From Thinopyrum elongatum (Eukaryota; Streptophyta; Magnoliopsida; Poales; Poaceae), in the NCBI GenBank assembly GCA_011799875.1, contig CM022303.1, forward strand, positions 733,038,587-733,102,586: DNA of 64,000 nucleotides, written 5' to 3'. The translations under genes were made by a program, and so were the position numbers. Of the stretch, positions 46,450 to 59,438 are shown piece after piece. The notes below the pieces were generated by a model. That model was not told where the DNA came from. It did not search any database and worked only from the letters and a program-made list of their open reading frames with translations. How positions within the stretch are numbered: the stretch's first letter is position 1; the number at the start of each line of letters is the position of its first letter.

Positions 46450-49162
46450 TGTGACAACCCCGGCTTAATCGTGCATTAATCATACACGCAAATGCACACG
46501 ATCAAGCCTAAGAACTCACTTGAAGATATCACAACACAACTCTAAAACATAAATAAAGACATACAAGAATATATTACAAGCCAGGGCCTCGAGGGCTCGA
46601 ATACAAACGCTTGATGTCAAACAAGCATCAGCGAAAGCGTTAGATATCTGGGTACAGATATATTACAGAAATAGAGGTAAGCCTTTTAGAAAGGCGGGGT
46701 AAAATAAAACACTATGATCGAAAGGCGTAGGTCTCCTGCCTTGGATCCTCCGAATCCTACTCCTGGTCGTCGGACGACTCCTCGTAGTAGTACTCGCCGG
46801 GAGGGTAGTGGTAGTAGTAGCCGTAGTCGTCGACTGGGGCAACTGGCTCAGGGGCTCCATCATCTGATTGCATCAATTTGATATGGGGGAAAAGAAAAAT
46901 AAAGCAAACCTGAGTACTCATCCGAAGTACTCAGCAAGCAAGGATCTACACTACATATGCAACATTTTCAAAGAAGAGCTGTATATGTGGACTGGGCTGC
47001 AGAAATGCCAGAATAGAGGGGAAAACCTAGTCCTATCGAAGACTAGCATCTTCAAACATCTTCATCGGTCTTGCAGCATTAGAAGAGTGCAGATTAATAT
47101 AAAGTAAAGTAATACTGTTATCAACCTCGGCCTGAGATCCTTTCTCGACTCCCTGCGAGAAAGCAATCCCAGAGCCCTAGTATCCATTTCTCACCTCCAC
47201 ATCAAGTTCTAGTTGTATCGATCGGGATACAACTCCGAGTATCCGTTACCGTAGGACAGGCTATCGATAGATTGTTTCTTCCCTGCAGGGTGCACCAACT
47301 TACCCACCACGCTCGCTTAACTCCGGCCGGACACACTTTTCTGGGTCATGCCCGGCCTTGGCTAAACAATACGCCGCAACCCGACCGAAAACTTAACAGA
47401 GAGGTCAGCCCGGCGGACTAACCTATGCCCCCAGGGGTCTTGGGCCTTCGCCCCGGGAACCCTGCATGTTGCGAACGCGGCCGCGAGCAGACCTAGCAAC
47501 CCCTTATACAAGCGCGATTGCGTTTCCAGTCCAACACGGCGCGTGCCGCTCCTCGCTGACGTCTAGAAAGCTCCGGCTGATGTATACGACGCAGAACGCC
47601 CATACTATGCCCGCGTGATGGTTAGTGCTATCAGGCCAGAGGCTCCTCGGATCAAATATCCAAACCGTTTAGTGGATTGGTAGCGCGCGGTAACGAGCAG
47701 AGACTCACGGTCGATGTGACCCCGTCGCCCCGTCTCGAGGACTTGCGGTAAGGACTAAGAATGACCGGCCACGCCTCGTAATTATCTCGCGGGCACCCTC
47801 CAGGTCAACCCGACTCCACATCACTTGCCACTTAGGCACGCGCGGGTACCCCTCAGGGCCGACCCGTCTTTAGTAGCATAGTTTAGTGCAAAGTCATAAT
47901 TGACAAAGTATCCGTGTGTCTAACACCAAGGGGAACCCTGAGGAATCACCCTCGATGTAATTCCACAAGATGTTACCGTCAAGGTGAACGAAGGAGGAAT
48001 CACCCTCGAGGTCCACACTTGAGGTGTTTGCACGACGGTGTCGTTACCGGTGGTGGTGTAGGAGGAATCACCCTCGCTGACCACGACCGATTAACTAACC
48101 TACAAGGTTATCATCAGAAGTGCTGACGAGGTATCACCCTCGGCACTCGATAGTAACCCAGTAGTGTCGAGCATCTATGGGGGAAAGTGACGTGCGGTGC
48201 CGGGGCCTGGTCTTCGATCCCGTTGATCGGGTCTTCTGATAATCCAGCGGGGCAGTCAGGATAAAGTGGGGTCTCTGATGGTCTCTACCCAGCCTATACT
48301 AAGCAGTTTAGGATAAGCAGGAAGGTATCAACAGCAGGTTACAATAAACAGGCTATGCATCAGAATAGGTAAAGCAGTAGCAGCAGCAAATCTAATGCAA
48401 GCATAAGAGAGAAGAGAATAGGTATCGGAATGCTCAAGGGGGGTTTGCTTGCCTGTTTGCTCGGCGGCAAAGTGAGGCTCGTCAACGGTGTCGTCGGGCT
48501 CCTTAGCGGCGTCGGCCTTGGGAGCTACGTCGACGTCGGGGTCTACCGAGAGAGAAGAGGGGGAGGAAACAAAATAAATACATAACAAATGATGCAACAC
48601 AGAGCATGTTATGCCTACGGTGGAGTGCAGGGTTGCCTAACAATGCATCTAAGTCATTTTGGTTATTTTAGAATTAGCATGGGATTTATTAACCGGAGTG
48701 TGTGCACTATTCATCTACCGGAATCGGGCTAAAAGTTACGGTTTCACCTTCGTAGAGGTTCCCGACACGGGAACAAAGGGCACGGTTGGATTCGTCTCGT
48801 CGTTCTAAGCAACTTTCATGTATTAACTTTTTCAATCCGAGCTACGGTTTAAAAGTTATTAATTTTCAAAGTTTAAATGATTTTATAAAATTATTTTTAT
48901 TAACAGAATTGAATTATGACGTCAGCATGACTAGGTGATGACGTCAGCAGTCAACAGGGTGCTCACCTGGTCAAACTGACCAGTGGGACCCACTGGTCAT
49001 TGACTCAAAGCTAATTAGGAGTTTAACTAATCTAACAGTAGCTAATTAACGAGGTGGGCCCCACATGTCAGTGCCTAATTAGTGTTTCTATTTAAGTTTT
49101 AATTATTAAATTATTTTAATTAACGGATTAAGTGGTGGGGCCCGCACGTCAGTGGGTCAGGG
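46450..49162 (-). mobile_element. Gypsy solo LTR D, left part
   Basis: A minus-strand LTR of the main Gypsy family starts TGTGACAACCCCGG at 46450 and runs to GTGGGTCAGGG, where the Copia insertion C begins; it resumes at 62131. There is no internal region on either side. Flanks CCAGC (46445-46449) and CAAGC (63569-63573) match at four of five positions, which may be a decayed duplication and would make D a solo LTR. Confidence 0.88.
47940..48141 (-). promoter_or_regulatory. Four-copy dyad array (LTR D)
   Basis: Units begin at 47940, 47994, 48062 and 48128, a spacing of 54/68/66; all four match GAGG-(A/T)ATCAC-CCTC closely. Confidence 0.6.
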
Positions 49163-50055
49163 TGTAGGAGATATGCCCTAGAGGCAATAATAAATGTTAT
49201 TATTTATCTCCATGCTCATAATTAGGTTTATGTTCCATGCTATAACTGCTATGGTTCTCGAGTCTACAATAACCACGAGGCTTGGAGGAAGACTCATATG
49301 CACGTGTGGAATAATAAACGGAAAAATGTATTCCTAAGTCTAGCCTCTAAGACTAGCTCAAGTGTTGCATGATGGTCCTGTTTTCCTGATCATGGGCATG
49401 TCTATGCCAGCAACTTTGAGGGCACAATGTTAGAAGAACATTTGTGTTGAATCGATCCGAATTGATGTTATGCTATGAGATACATTCGTCATGAGTTAAT
49501 GGTTAATAACACAGAGATAGTTAACGTTTGCATGATTCCTTAGACCATGAGAGTGTCGAGTTTCTTCATGCTTGCTTCATGAACTTTGGGGTTTGTTAAA
49601 CGTCATCCGTAAATGGGTGGCTATTACGGCGGCTTACGGGTTCATGGAAAAGTATGTCAAGTAACTTGATAGCTCAAGATTGGGATTTGCTCCTCCGACG
49701 ATGGAGAGATATCTCTGGGCCCTCTCGGTGTTACGGTATACATCATCGTCTGGCCAGACACTTTGTGATTTGATCACGGGGATGCCGGAACACGGTAACG
49801 AGAAAAGAGAACAATACCGGTAACGAGGTAACTGGCTTAATGGACAAGTTGTTGATCCACGGGAATGCCAACATGTCTCACCTCGGGTATTTGTAACATA
49901 TCGCGAAGCAACAGGAATAGCACACGGCAACTGGAGGTTCACTCGAATATTCATTCGTGTGGGTATAGGGGTCAATATGGGTGTCCACGGCTCCGATGTT
50001 GATCATTGATCGGAAAGTGTTCCGGTCATGTCTATACTTCATCGAACCTATAGGG
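49163..50055 (+). mobile_element. Copia element C, 5' LTR part 1
   Basis: It starts TGTAGGAGATATGCCCTAG, a BARE/Angela-like LTR start, and runs collinear with the reversed LTRs of element B until CCTATAGGG, where B is inserted. It continues at 59439. Confidence 0.92.
50051..50055. repeat. Target-site duplication TAGGG, left copy (element B)
   Basis: Matches 59434-59438; joining 50055 to 59439 restores the LTR sequence found intact in B. Confidence 0.95.
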
Positions 50056-50262
50056 TGTAGGGTAACGCAGCAGAAAACAAAAATTTTCCGACCTACGCAC
50101 CAGCCCAGGACCACTATGGAGACTGCATACAAGGTTTGATCATTTTCGTTACCGACTCGTAGCGCAGCGGAAGTAGAGTCGATGACGATCGTCGGTGCAG
50201 ATCCCCGCAGCTAGGATTTACAACCTCCCAACCGCGAGGATGTACTCCCTCATCCGCCACTC

Positions 50263-50392
50263 GGACAGCCCTCCGGGAGGCGGTCGGACAGTCCCCCGGA
50301 CGGTGTCGTGGACAGCCCTTCGGGAGGACTCACAGAACTCGGACCGTCACTCGGACAGCCCTTCGGGAGGACACTCGAACAGCCCCTCGGGC
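50263..50392 (-). promoter_or_regulatory. Array of GGACAGCCCTTCGGGAGG dyads (Copia B 3' LTR)
   Basis: Five related units begin at 50263, 50286, 50310, 50353 and 50377, each centred on a CCC-GGG inverted repeat. On the minus strand they lie about 210-350 bases downstream of the TATA box, so they should be transcribed and could fold into short hairpins. Confidence 0.65.
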
Positions 50393-50601
50393 AAAAGGAC
50401 GAAACTACGACCTCTCTACGGGGTTGCACACATACGGTGCCATCTATCCGGCAGGGCTTCGCCGTCCAGAACTAGTTCCCACCGGAACCCAGACAGCCTT
50501 TCGGCACTACGAAACTATTTCGTGGGAGGGAGAGAGAATGCCAGATCATGCATGGCTTGTGTGAGAGAGTTGGAGTGGAGTTGGAGAGCACCTCTCCTCC
50601 T

Positions 50602-50611
50602 CCTTATATAG
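50602..50611 (-). promoter_or_regulatory. TATA box of Copia B 3' LTR
   Basis: CTATATAAGG on the minus strand, conserved at 57817-57826 in the other LTR. Confidence 0.75.
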
Positions 50612-52218
50612 TGGTGGAAGGGGTGGAGGGGGCTGAAATTTCAGCCCACTAAACATGGGGAAAACATGTTCCCACAAAACAAGGAGAACATGTTCCCACC
50701 AAACAAGGGAAAAACATGTTCCCTTGTCCATGGTGTTCCCCCATGGGGCCCCACCTTTCTCCCAACACTCTCCACCATTTGTGGGGGCTGCCCCCCACCA
50801 TGGGGGGCCCCCCCAACATCTTTGTCCAGCCACAAGGGGCTGCCCCCTCAAGGGGAGCGCCCCCAAAACAGGCCCCACGTATCGTGGGATCTTGTCCCCT
50901 CACGCTGGGACAAGATGTTTTCCGCGACTATTACTTCTGAAAATTCCGAAAGGTCTCAGAACATTTCCGACACCCTCTAAAATTATCTGGACACGCTCTG
51001 GAACATTTCCAGTATGGTGGTTTAATTTAAAACCATCTTTGTTTACCCGGTAAACAACTCCGGCAGCTCCGAAACTTTTTTTTCGGTTTTTTCTCTAGAA
51101 AAATTCCAGAAATTACCAGACCAATCTGGCAACCTCCAAAACATTCCCGGTGCTTGCCGAAACCTTTTTGGATCAATGGTTTTATCCGAAACAACTTTTC
51201 GGTTTTACCGAAACTTTTCCAGTGTTCTCTCTCCGGAACTCTTCCGTTGTCTCCGAAACTTTTCGGTGATTTTCTCTCAGACTCCCTGTCTAGTATTCAG
51301 CAGATAGATGACCCTTAAGCGTGTGACCCTATAGGTTCGGTGAAGTATAGACATGACACGGAACACCTTCCGATCAATGATCAACATCGGAGCCGTGGAC
51401 ACCCATATTGACCCCTATACCCACACGAATGAATATTCGAGTGAACCTCCAGTTGCCGTGTGCTATTCCTGTTGCTTCACGATATGTTACAAATACCCGA
51501 GGTTAGACATGTTGGCATTCCCGTGGATCAACAACTTGTCCACTATGCTAGTTACCTCGTTACCGGTATTGTTCTCTTTTCTCGTTACCGTGTTCCGGCA
51601 TCCCCGTGATCAAATCACAAAGTGTCTGGCCAGACGATGATGGATACCGTAACACCGAGAGGGCCCAGAGATATCTCTCCATCGTTGGAGGAGCAAATCC
51701 CAATCTTGAGCTATCAAGTTACTTGACATACTTTCCCATGAACCCGTAAGCCGCCGTAATAGCCATCCAGTTACGGATGACGTTTAACAAACCCCAAAGT
51801 TCATGAATCAAGCATGAAGAAACTCGATACTCTCATGGTCTGAGGAATTATGCAAACGTTAACCATCTCTGTGTTATTAACCATTAACTTGTGACGAATG
51901 AATCTCATAGCATAACATCAATCGGGTCGATTCAACACAAATGTTCTTCTAACATTGTGCCCTCAAAGTTGCTGGCATAGACATGCCCATGATTGGGAAA
52001 ACATAATCATCATGCAACACTTGAGCTAGTCTTAGAGGCATGACTAGCAATACATTTTACCGTTTATTATTCCACACGTGCACATGGGTTTTCCCCAGAG
52101 CCTTTATGGATATACGGGCTCGGGAACCACAGCAGTTATAGCATGGAACATAAACATAATAATGAGCATGGAGATAAATAATAACATTTATTATTGCCTC
52201 TAGGGCATATCTCCTACA

Positions 52219-52403
52219 ATAGTGTCCCATTGACAAAAGCCATCTTGGAACCATACTAAGTTCATGAATGAACTATATGATTCAACATCTTCTTTGTCGC
52301 TTTTAAAAGCGGCAACATACTTCGCCTCTGTTATAGAATTCGCCACAGTAACTTGTTTGGAACAATTTCCAACTACCGTGCCACCATATTGTGTATTGCA
52401 CAA
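52219..52403 (-). pseudogene. Copia RNase H C-terminal remnant (element B)
   Basis: The minus-strand frame reads YGGTVVGNCSKQVTVANSIT then EAKYVAAFKSDKEDV, the late RNase H region of Copia pol (SKQ...TVA-S-TEA-Y-AA pattern). It ends close to the 3' LTR, as expected. The rest of the frame is scrambled by stops. Confidence 0.75.
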
Positions 52404-54361
52404 AACCCTTAACTTAAATCAAAAATCGCTTGGAGCATGGATGAAGACTGTATCGATGTAACCTTTTACAACGAACTCTTCATGATCTCTGCTTGCGAGA
52501 AAACATGTCATCAGTGCTACTATAGTACTCAATGACCCTTTTTCACTGTTGTCCCATGATCAGTACTTTTGATCACTTTGGTATCTATACTCGCAACAAC
52601 TTTGGGAGTATTGGACATATCTGGTTGTTTTTACATACCATGGAATACATGATTAATCCAAACACAAGAGTGTGTGGAATCTCCATCATGTATTTTGCTC
52701 ATCAGTGTTTTGGGACACCGAGTCTTGCAAAAACTCTTTCCATGTGACTTCGGCAAGAATCACTCCTTGACGTTTTTAATGCTAAAAGGTTTTAGCATCT
52801 TGTCAATATGTATCTTTGCTTAGCCCTATTAGGTAAATCTATCTCCATAGATCATCATGCCTAATATAAAGGCTATTTAGCCCAAGCACTTCATTGAAAA
52901 ACTATTTTCAAATGAAGTCCTAATTCGTGTCAAGAATTTTAATTCCAATTAACAATGTGTCAAGCACACAAGGTTTTTAGAAATGTTATTATGCTCCCAC
53001 TTACTTTCTTGAATTACAAGTATCTTCGTTACCCATTGATGAAGTCAAAACCCTTTTGACCATTTCATCAAAACACGAAGATTCCAACTCCTCTTTGCTC
53101 TCTTCTGTCCATCGCTGGAACTCTGAAGTTTGCACCCTTACTAGCATCCTCTGGATTGACAAAATACCTTGGACTGTAACACATGCAAGTCCTTGGTTTC
53201 ATTTCCATCAGATGGAAATCCTTTTGTCATCCATTGTTTTATATCTCATGATATGAAATATGTATTAATTGCTAGTTCAACCCGAACCGACTTTAAGCAT
53301 CGCTACGGTGAAGCAACCTCATCGTAGTCAACTCCTTGAACTTGTATATTGCAACAAGTCGAGCTTTATGGATAAAACATTTTTATTCGTATCAGTTATA
53401 GTTCCATAAATATTCGTCAGACTCTAAGTCTTCCGAAAGGTGTATCAAGGTTTTAATCTTGAATCACTTATATGGAAACTATCTCGGATAGTATTGGCAT
53501 TTAGCCAATTCCGGAGTCAGGGCCCATCAATGCTTCCTTGTGTATCGTAGGTATACTGTTGTCTAACAACAATATCTCGTTTGCGCACCTGAGAGGTTTG
53601 CACGAGCCTTGCCTACGTGGTTCAACTGCAAGTTCGACCGAAGTCCATACATTTTATTGTAGAGACTTCCGTATCAGTCGCAGTAGGAAACTCTGGAATT
53701 ACTTCCAAGGTCTCTTTCCTTTGACCTGATGACGAAGATACTGTTTATCTTGTCGAGTTGCACTATTCTCCCACTCACCTTTTGAAAGAACCATTTTCTT
53801 CAAAAAGCATACCGTTCTTTGTGGCAAACCTATTTGCCTCGGTATAGTGAGGGAGGAATACCCAATTACTTGGGATAACCTACAAAGTAGCACTTGTCTG
53901 ATTTGGAATAGGTTTGTAACCTTTTACACAAGCCCCATATTCCAAATGTTAAGAAAAGATATAGCATGGTTGGGCGTACCATACCATGGCGTCATTTCAA
54001 CAGACCTGATGGAGCTCTTTTCAGTGTAAAAGCCGCAGTCTCTAAAGCATCACTTTAAAAGGGATAATGGCAAATTTATTTATGTCATCTTTGATCTTAC
54101 CATGTCATAAATGGTTCGATTACATCTTCACAGACTTTCCACTCACAGTGGTGTTCCAGGAGGTGTAAGTTATGAAACTCTTTTCACAACTCATCAGACA
54201 TTCGCTAAACTTGTAACTCAAATATTTCTTTCTGCAATCGAATTGTAGAAACATGATTTTCTTGTTACAATAACTTCTACTTCATTTTGAAAACCTTTCA
54301 AATGATTTCAAAAGATCCAGACTTACGTCTCATCAAGTAAATATCCATATATCTACTTGAG
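52404..54361 (-). pseudogene. Copia RT region remnant (element B)
   Basis: At about 52768-52832 the minus strand reads GLSKDTYIDKMLKPF, matching the conserved stretch after the RT catalytic part in Angela/BARE-type pol. Further upstream the sequence is AT-rich and broken, with no frame over about 65 codons. The catalytic YVDD-type box was not found. Confidence 0.6.
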
Positions 54362-54544
54362 TCATTTCTGAAGATAGATAAATCCACTACTTGCAACAAC
54401 ATTTATCGGACTACATACATCAAAATGTATGATCACCAATAAGTTCTTTGCTCGTTCCTTATGGCCTGTGAACGGTATTTCAGTCACTTCACTTTTCGGA
54501 GGAAAGTTGCAAGTGTCAGGTGATTCAAAATCAAACGACTTCAA
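54362..54544 (-). pseudogene. Copia integrase start remnant (element B)
   Basis: The frame FTGHKERAKNLLVIIHFDVC matches the segment between the GAG-pre-integrase zinc domain and the first catalytic Asp of Copia integrase (the Asp in FDVC). It has lost the following catalytic residues to frame breaks. Confidence 0.75.
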
Positions 54545-57255
54545 AATCCATCATAATGGAATTTTCCATGCGGGTTTCTCCAATGTGACCAAATGCAGTG
54601 CCACACTTGTGTGGTATTCTTTTAGTCTTATGACATTTAGCGTCAGTGTTATGGATGTATCATATTACCATAAATATTCATAACATACATCCCATCTAGG
54701 ATGGAAGCTTGGCCCTTCATGTTATTCATAATACTGAACAACAGTTGTTGTTTTTATGAACAACTCTTTTGCAACAAACATTGTGCAATGGGCTAGAGTG
54801 TATGGAACTCTAAAATGAATTATGAAAGTAAACCCAGAGGTAAATTATTATCAATATTCATAACATACATCTCATTCATAATGAAAGTATGGCCCTTATG
54901 TTATTCATAACATCGAACATCAAAAGTTCTCTTATAAACAACCTTCTTGCAAGATACCTTATGCAATGGGCTAGAGTTTGTGAAACTCCAAACGAATTAT
55001 AAAAATAAATACAGACGGTAATACACCGATGGAAGGTATAGTAACATTTACTATGTTCCCCGTGTATACCTAAAACTCATTTCTGGCTAGTCTTTCAGGC
55101 CATAGTAGTTCTTACATCGAGTTGCAACAGAAAGCAATCGAGCGGGTATCTTTGTGATTAACTCACAGTACCCAAGAATCAGTGATTAACAATTTAATCA
55201 TAATTCCCAAGGGCTATATCTTTGACCAGCCTTCTATACATCAAAAACTTGTATGACATTCATACATGAGCTGGATATTCCAGTCTCCTTTCTTTCTGCC
55301 TTTATACTTCTAACAGTTTAACTTTCAGTATTTCTCCTACTCTCAGAAAAAGCACCGAACTTAAGAGTGGCGTTAGCCCCGGACTTCCTAGGCGTGAAAG
55401 TCTTACTAACACCCTTCGGACACTTCCTTTCTCTTTAAGTTGTTGTTTTATTCACCTTTCATCATATGACAGGCGTTCTTCTGGATCCCTCTCTTATCAG
55501 TCTAATGCATAGTAAACTCCTTTACTAATAGTTTGCAAACAAACATTGCTTTGGATATCTCATATCTTTTAGCCTTTGTCTGTCTCTGAAAATAATTTTC
55601 AGATTCCATGAATATCACATAACTATCCAAACTTTCGAAGTTTGGGTCTCATGGAAACAAACATATTGCGCTTGACTGAAATGGAATTTTAGCTTTTGGA
55701 TCAACGGACGAGAGTCACATGATCCATAGCATAAGCGAGAGAATACCGAAAGTATGCAATAGGACAAAGTCCTTCTCGGCACTCTTGAGGACAATCCTCA
55801 CATTACGTTACCAACCGTAAAGTTTTAACCAGATATTTAACAGCTATTCAATTTTAATAGGGAAGGTGGAAATGCGAGCCATTATTCTACAACTATTATG
55901 CAAATCACACTTAGACAGTGTTCAAAATTAATTGCACTGAGAATTAAAAGAATTAATTCTACAGTGCGCTCCCACTCAAATCAATATCTCTCATAATTGA
56001 TTGTGAGTGATTCAAGATCCGCATTTCAATTCAACGCCATTGATGGTAGCATCACTGATGACGAAAATCTCAATCGGCAGGCAAACTTGCCAATCACATC
56101 TCTATGTGACTCTTGTTCATCTTTCGATGCGTGTGTTCCGAGCTCATGACTTTCATGCCTGAACGTCAAGACAACCAAGTGATCTCGCTGCGAGGTCTCA
56201 ACTCACCCGCCTCACACATCCCTAATCGTTCGTACCCATGTTAGCATGTGATACCCCGAAAAGTTAGGTGCCGTGACGGTGCTACACTTGGGAGAACATT
56301 AACTACTTGATATTTTTGTGAGAGATCACCCTAATAAAAGCGACTACCGCGCAATCAAGAAGGGTGCAACATAAGGGATAAACATCTCAGGCAATTCATA
56401 ATAGCATGATATGGTATAGCCCTTTCTGACGGAGAAGTCTTGTATTCCTTCGTCTTCGGCATTCACGTCGGTGATCACCTTCGCGAAGATTGCCACCACC
56501 TTGTCGATGCAGCAGATAATATTGCTATCTCTATAGCAAATAAAATAATGCATTACACAAGGTTGACACACAGGTCATTTAAAGTGCAATCATATGGCTC
56601 CAGCCATCATGCCGAATCATGACCTGCAGGTCATGTTAATCAATTTACATTATATAGTCATCTCATACATAATCAAATTATTATGAGCACCGCTATACCA
56701 CATCACATGCACATGTAAAACCTCCTGCAAAACCAAGTTAGACGCCTCTAATTGGTTCATGCAAAAAAAAACTAGTTTTTCGTGGCTTCTAAGGTTTCGA
56801 AACAAACCGAAGCTACCAACGTCCATCATCAAGTATGATAATTCAAGTCGCTAGATTAACTTTCCAGGGTGTATGAAAACCGAGATAATAAAATCTCGAG
56901 CCCCATACTAAACTTCGTCATACGCATGACCCCCGTGCAGATCATATCTGCATTGCCCTTTTGTCTGCGAAATTTCATCTTTCCTTTTAACTACGGTGGA
57001 ATTCAATGAACTGTTAGCACTTCATTGATCAATCAGGATCGCGGATTGCCAGAACTTTGAAACTCCACCATGCTGTTATCAAGATCAGAAATATGCAAAT
57101 TCCAGGGAAGCAACAAGAATATCGGGTAACAGATTTCATCTGCTACCCGCACAAATAATTTTCAGTAATAGAACTCATCTACTACCTAATTATATTGTGC
57201 AACACCCATACATCACTATGTATTCTAGATCGCAACCTGCATCTACGCATAGCAC
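54545..57255 (-). other. Leader/gag region of element B, no intact frame
   Basis: This 2.7-kb stretch should hold gag and protease but has only broken frames. A 75-codon frame at 56344-56571 is collinear with part of element C (61400-61600). Two diverged blocks starting near 54670 and 54865 (ATTCATAACATACATC, TATGGCCCTT) are local duplicates of about 195-bp period. Confidence 0.5.
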
Positions 57256-57270
57256 GGCTCTTGATGCCAC
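57256..57270 (-). other. Primer-binding site (element B)
   Basis: Read on the minus strand it is GTGGCATCAAGAGCC, directly after the 5' LTR; a variant Met-tRNA primer site of the BARE/Angela type. Confidence 0.8.
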
Positions 57271-57477
57271 TGTTGGGGAACGCAGTAGAAAACAAAAATT
57301 TTCCGACCTACGCACCAGCCCAGGACCACTATGGAGACTGCATACAAGGTTTGATCATTTTCGTTACCGACTCGTAGCGCAGCGGAAGTAGAGTCGATGA
57401 CGATCGTCGGTGCAGATCCCCGCAGCTAGGATTTACAACCTCCCAACTGCGAGGATGTACTCCCTCATCCGCCACTC

Positions 57478-57607
57478 GGACAGCCCTCCGGGAGGCGGTC
57501 GGACAGTCCCCCGGACGGTGTCGTGGACAGCCCTTCGGGAGGACTCACAGAACTCGAACCGTCACTCGGACAGCCCTTCGGGAGGACACTCGAACAGCCC
57601 CTCGGGC
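57478..57607 (-). promoter_or_regulatory. Dyad array (Copia B 5' LTR)
   Basis: Same five units as at 50263-50392, with the same spacing. Confidence 0.65.
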
Positions 57608-57816
57608 AAAAGGACGAAACTACGACCTCTCTACGGGGTTGCACACATACGGTGCCATCTATCCGGCAGGGCTTCGCCGTCCAGAACTAGTTCCCACCGG
57701 AACCCAGACAGCCTTTCGGCACTACGAAACTATTTCGTGGGAGGGAGAGAGAATGCCAGATCATGCATGGCTTGTGTGAGAGAGTTGGAGTGGAGTTGGA
57801 GAGCACCTCTCCTCCT

Positions 57817-57826
57817 CCTTATATAG
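57817..57826 (-). promoter_or_regulatory. TATA box of Copia B 5' LTR
   Basis: CTATATAAGG on the minus strand, about 550 bp from the LTR end, preceding the transcribed dyad array. Confidence 0.75.
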
Positions 57827-59433
57827 TGGTGGAAGGGGTGGAGGGGGCTGAAATTTCAGCCCACTAAACATGGGGAAAACATGTTCCCACAAAACAAGGA
57901 GAACATGTTCCCACCAAACAAGGGAAAAACATGTTCCCTTGTCCATGGTGTTCCCCCATGGGGCCCCACCTTTCTCCCAACACTCTCCACCATTTGTGGG
58001 GGCTGCCCCCCACCATGGGGGACCCCCCAACATCTTTGTCCAGCCACAAGGGGCTGCCCCCTCAAGGGGAGCGCCCCCAAAACAGCCCCCACGTATCGTG
58101 GGATCTTGTCCCCTCACGCTGGGACAAGATGTTTTCCGCGACTATTACTTCTGAAAATTCCGAAAGGTCCCAGAACATTTCCGACACCCTCTAAAATTAT
58201 CTGGACACGCTCTGGAACATTTCCAGTATGGTGGTTTAATTTAAAACCATCTTTGTTTACCCGGTAAACAACTCCGGCAGCTCCGAAACTTTTTTTTCGG
58301 TTTTTTCTCTAGAAAAATTCCAGAAATTACCAGACCAATCTGGCAACCTCCAAAACATTCCCGGTGCTTGCCGAAACCTTTTTGGATCAATGGTTTTATC
58401 CGAAACAACTTTTCGGTTTTACCGAAACTTTTTCAGTGTTCTCTCTCCGGAACTCTTCCGTTGTCTCCGAAACTTTTCGGTGATTTTCTCTCAGACTCCC
58501 TGTCTAGTATTCAGCAGATAGATGACCCTTAAGCGTGTGACCCTATAGGTTCGGTGAAGTATAGACATGACACGGAACACCTTCCGATCAATGATCAACA
58601 TCGGAGCCGTGGACACCCATATTGACCCCTATACCCACACGAATGAATATTCGAGTGAACCTCCAGTTGCCGTGTGCTATTCCTGTTGCTTCACGATATG
58701 TTACAAATACCCGAGGTTAGACATGTAGGCATTTCCGTGGATCAACAACTTGTCCACTATGCCAGTTACCTCGTTACCGGTATTGTTCTCTTTTCTCGTT
58801 ACCGTGTTCCGGCATCCCTGTGATCAAATCACAAAGTGTCTGGCCAGACGATGATGGATACCGTAACACCGAGAGGGCCCAGAGATATCTCTCCATCGTC
58901 GGAGGAGCAAATCCCAATCTCGAGCTATCAAGTTACTTGACACACTTTTCCATGAACCCGTAAGCCGCCGTAATAGCCACCCGTTTACGGATGACGTTTA
59001 ACAAACCCCAAAGTTCATGAAGCAAGTATGAAGAAACTCGACACTCTCATGGTCTAAGGAATTTTGCAAACATTAACCATCTCTGTGTTATTAACCATTA
59101 ATATGTGACGAATGTAACTCATAGCATAACATCAATTTGGGTCGATTCAACACAAATGTTCTTCTAACACTGTGCCCTCAAAATTGCTGGCATAGACATG
59201 CCCATGATCAGGAAAACAGAACCATCATGCAATACTTGAGCTAGTCTTAGAGGCCAGACTAGGAATACATATTACCGTTTATTATTCCACACGTGCATAT
59301 GAGTCTTCCTCCGAGCCTCGTTTTATTTGCAGACTCGAGAACCATAGCAGTTATAGCATGGAACATAAACCTAATTATGAACAGGGAGATAATCAATAAC
59401 ATTTATTATTGCCTCTAGGGCATATCTCCTACA

Positions 59434-59438
59434 TAGGG
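59434..59438. repeat. Target-site duplication TAGGG, right copy (element B)
   Basis: Matches 50051-50055. Confidence 0.95.

Larger units (their letters stand above)
50056..52218 (-). mobile_element. 3' LTR of Copia element B (2163 bp)
   Basis: Runs TGTAGGGTAACGC to ATCTCCTACA in plus coordinates. TATA box at 50602-50611; dyad array at 50263-50392. Frames in it recur in the other LTR and are not genes. Confidence 0.95.
50056..59433 (-). mobile_element. Ty1/Copia element B, full length, decayed
   Basis: A 9378-bp minus-strand element has two LTRs of exactly 2163 bp, TSD TAGGG, a primer site after the 5' LTR (57270 downward) and a 5052-bp internal region. Coding relics occur in the Copia order integrase, RT, RNase H along the minus strand, but all are full of stops and frameshifts. 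The LTRs are alike over most of their length, so the insertion is fairly recent although the body is dead. It probably moved using proteins supplied by an active relative. Confidence 0.95.
57271..59433 (-). mobile_element. 5' LTR of Copia element B (2163 bp)
   Basis: Same length as the 3' LTR. Differences are scattered over most of the LTR but bunched in the first 150 bp of the LTR (plus 59280-59400 against 52060-52190). Confidence 0.95.

Noticed and set aside
50263..50392. CRISPR-like array
   Set aside because: Units are short, spacers are unequal and similar to each other, and the host is a plant LTR element.
50655..51053. A Pro/Gly-rich ORF of 132 codons, repeated at 57870-58267
   Set aside because: LTR sequence of Copia B in the antisense direction; frames shift between the two LTRs.
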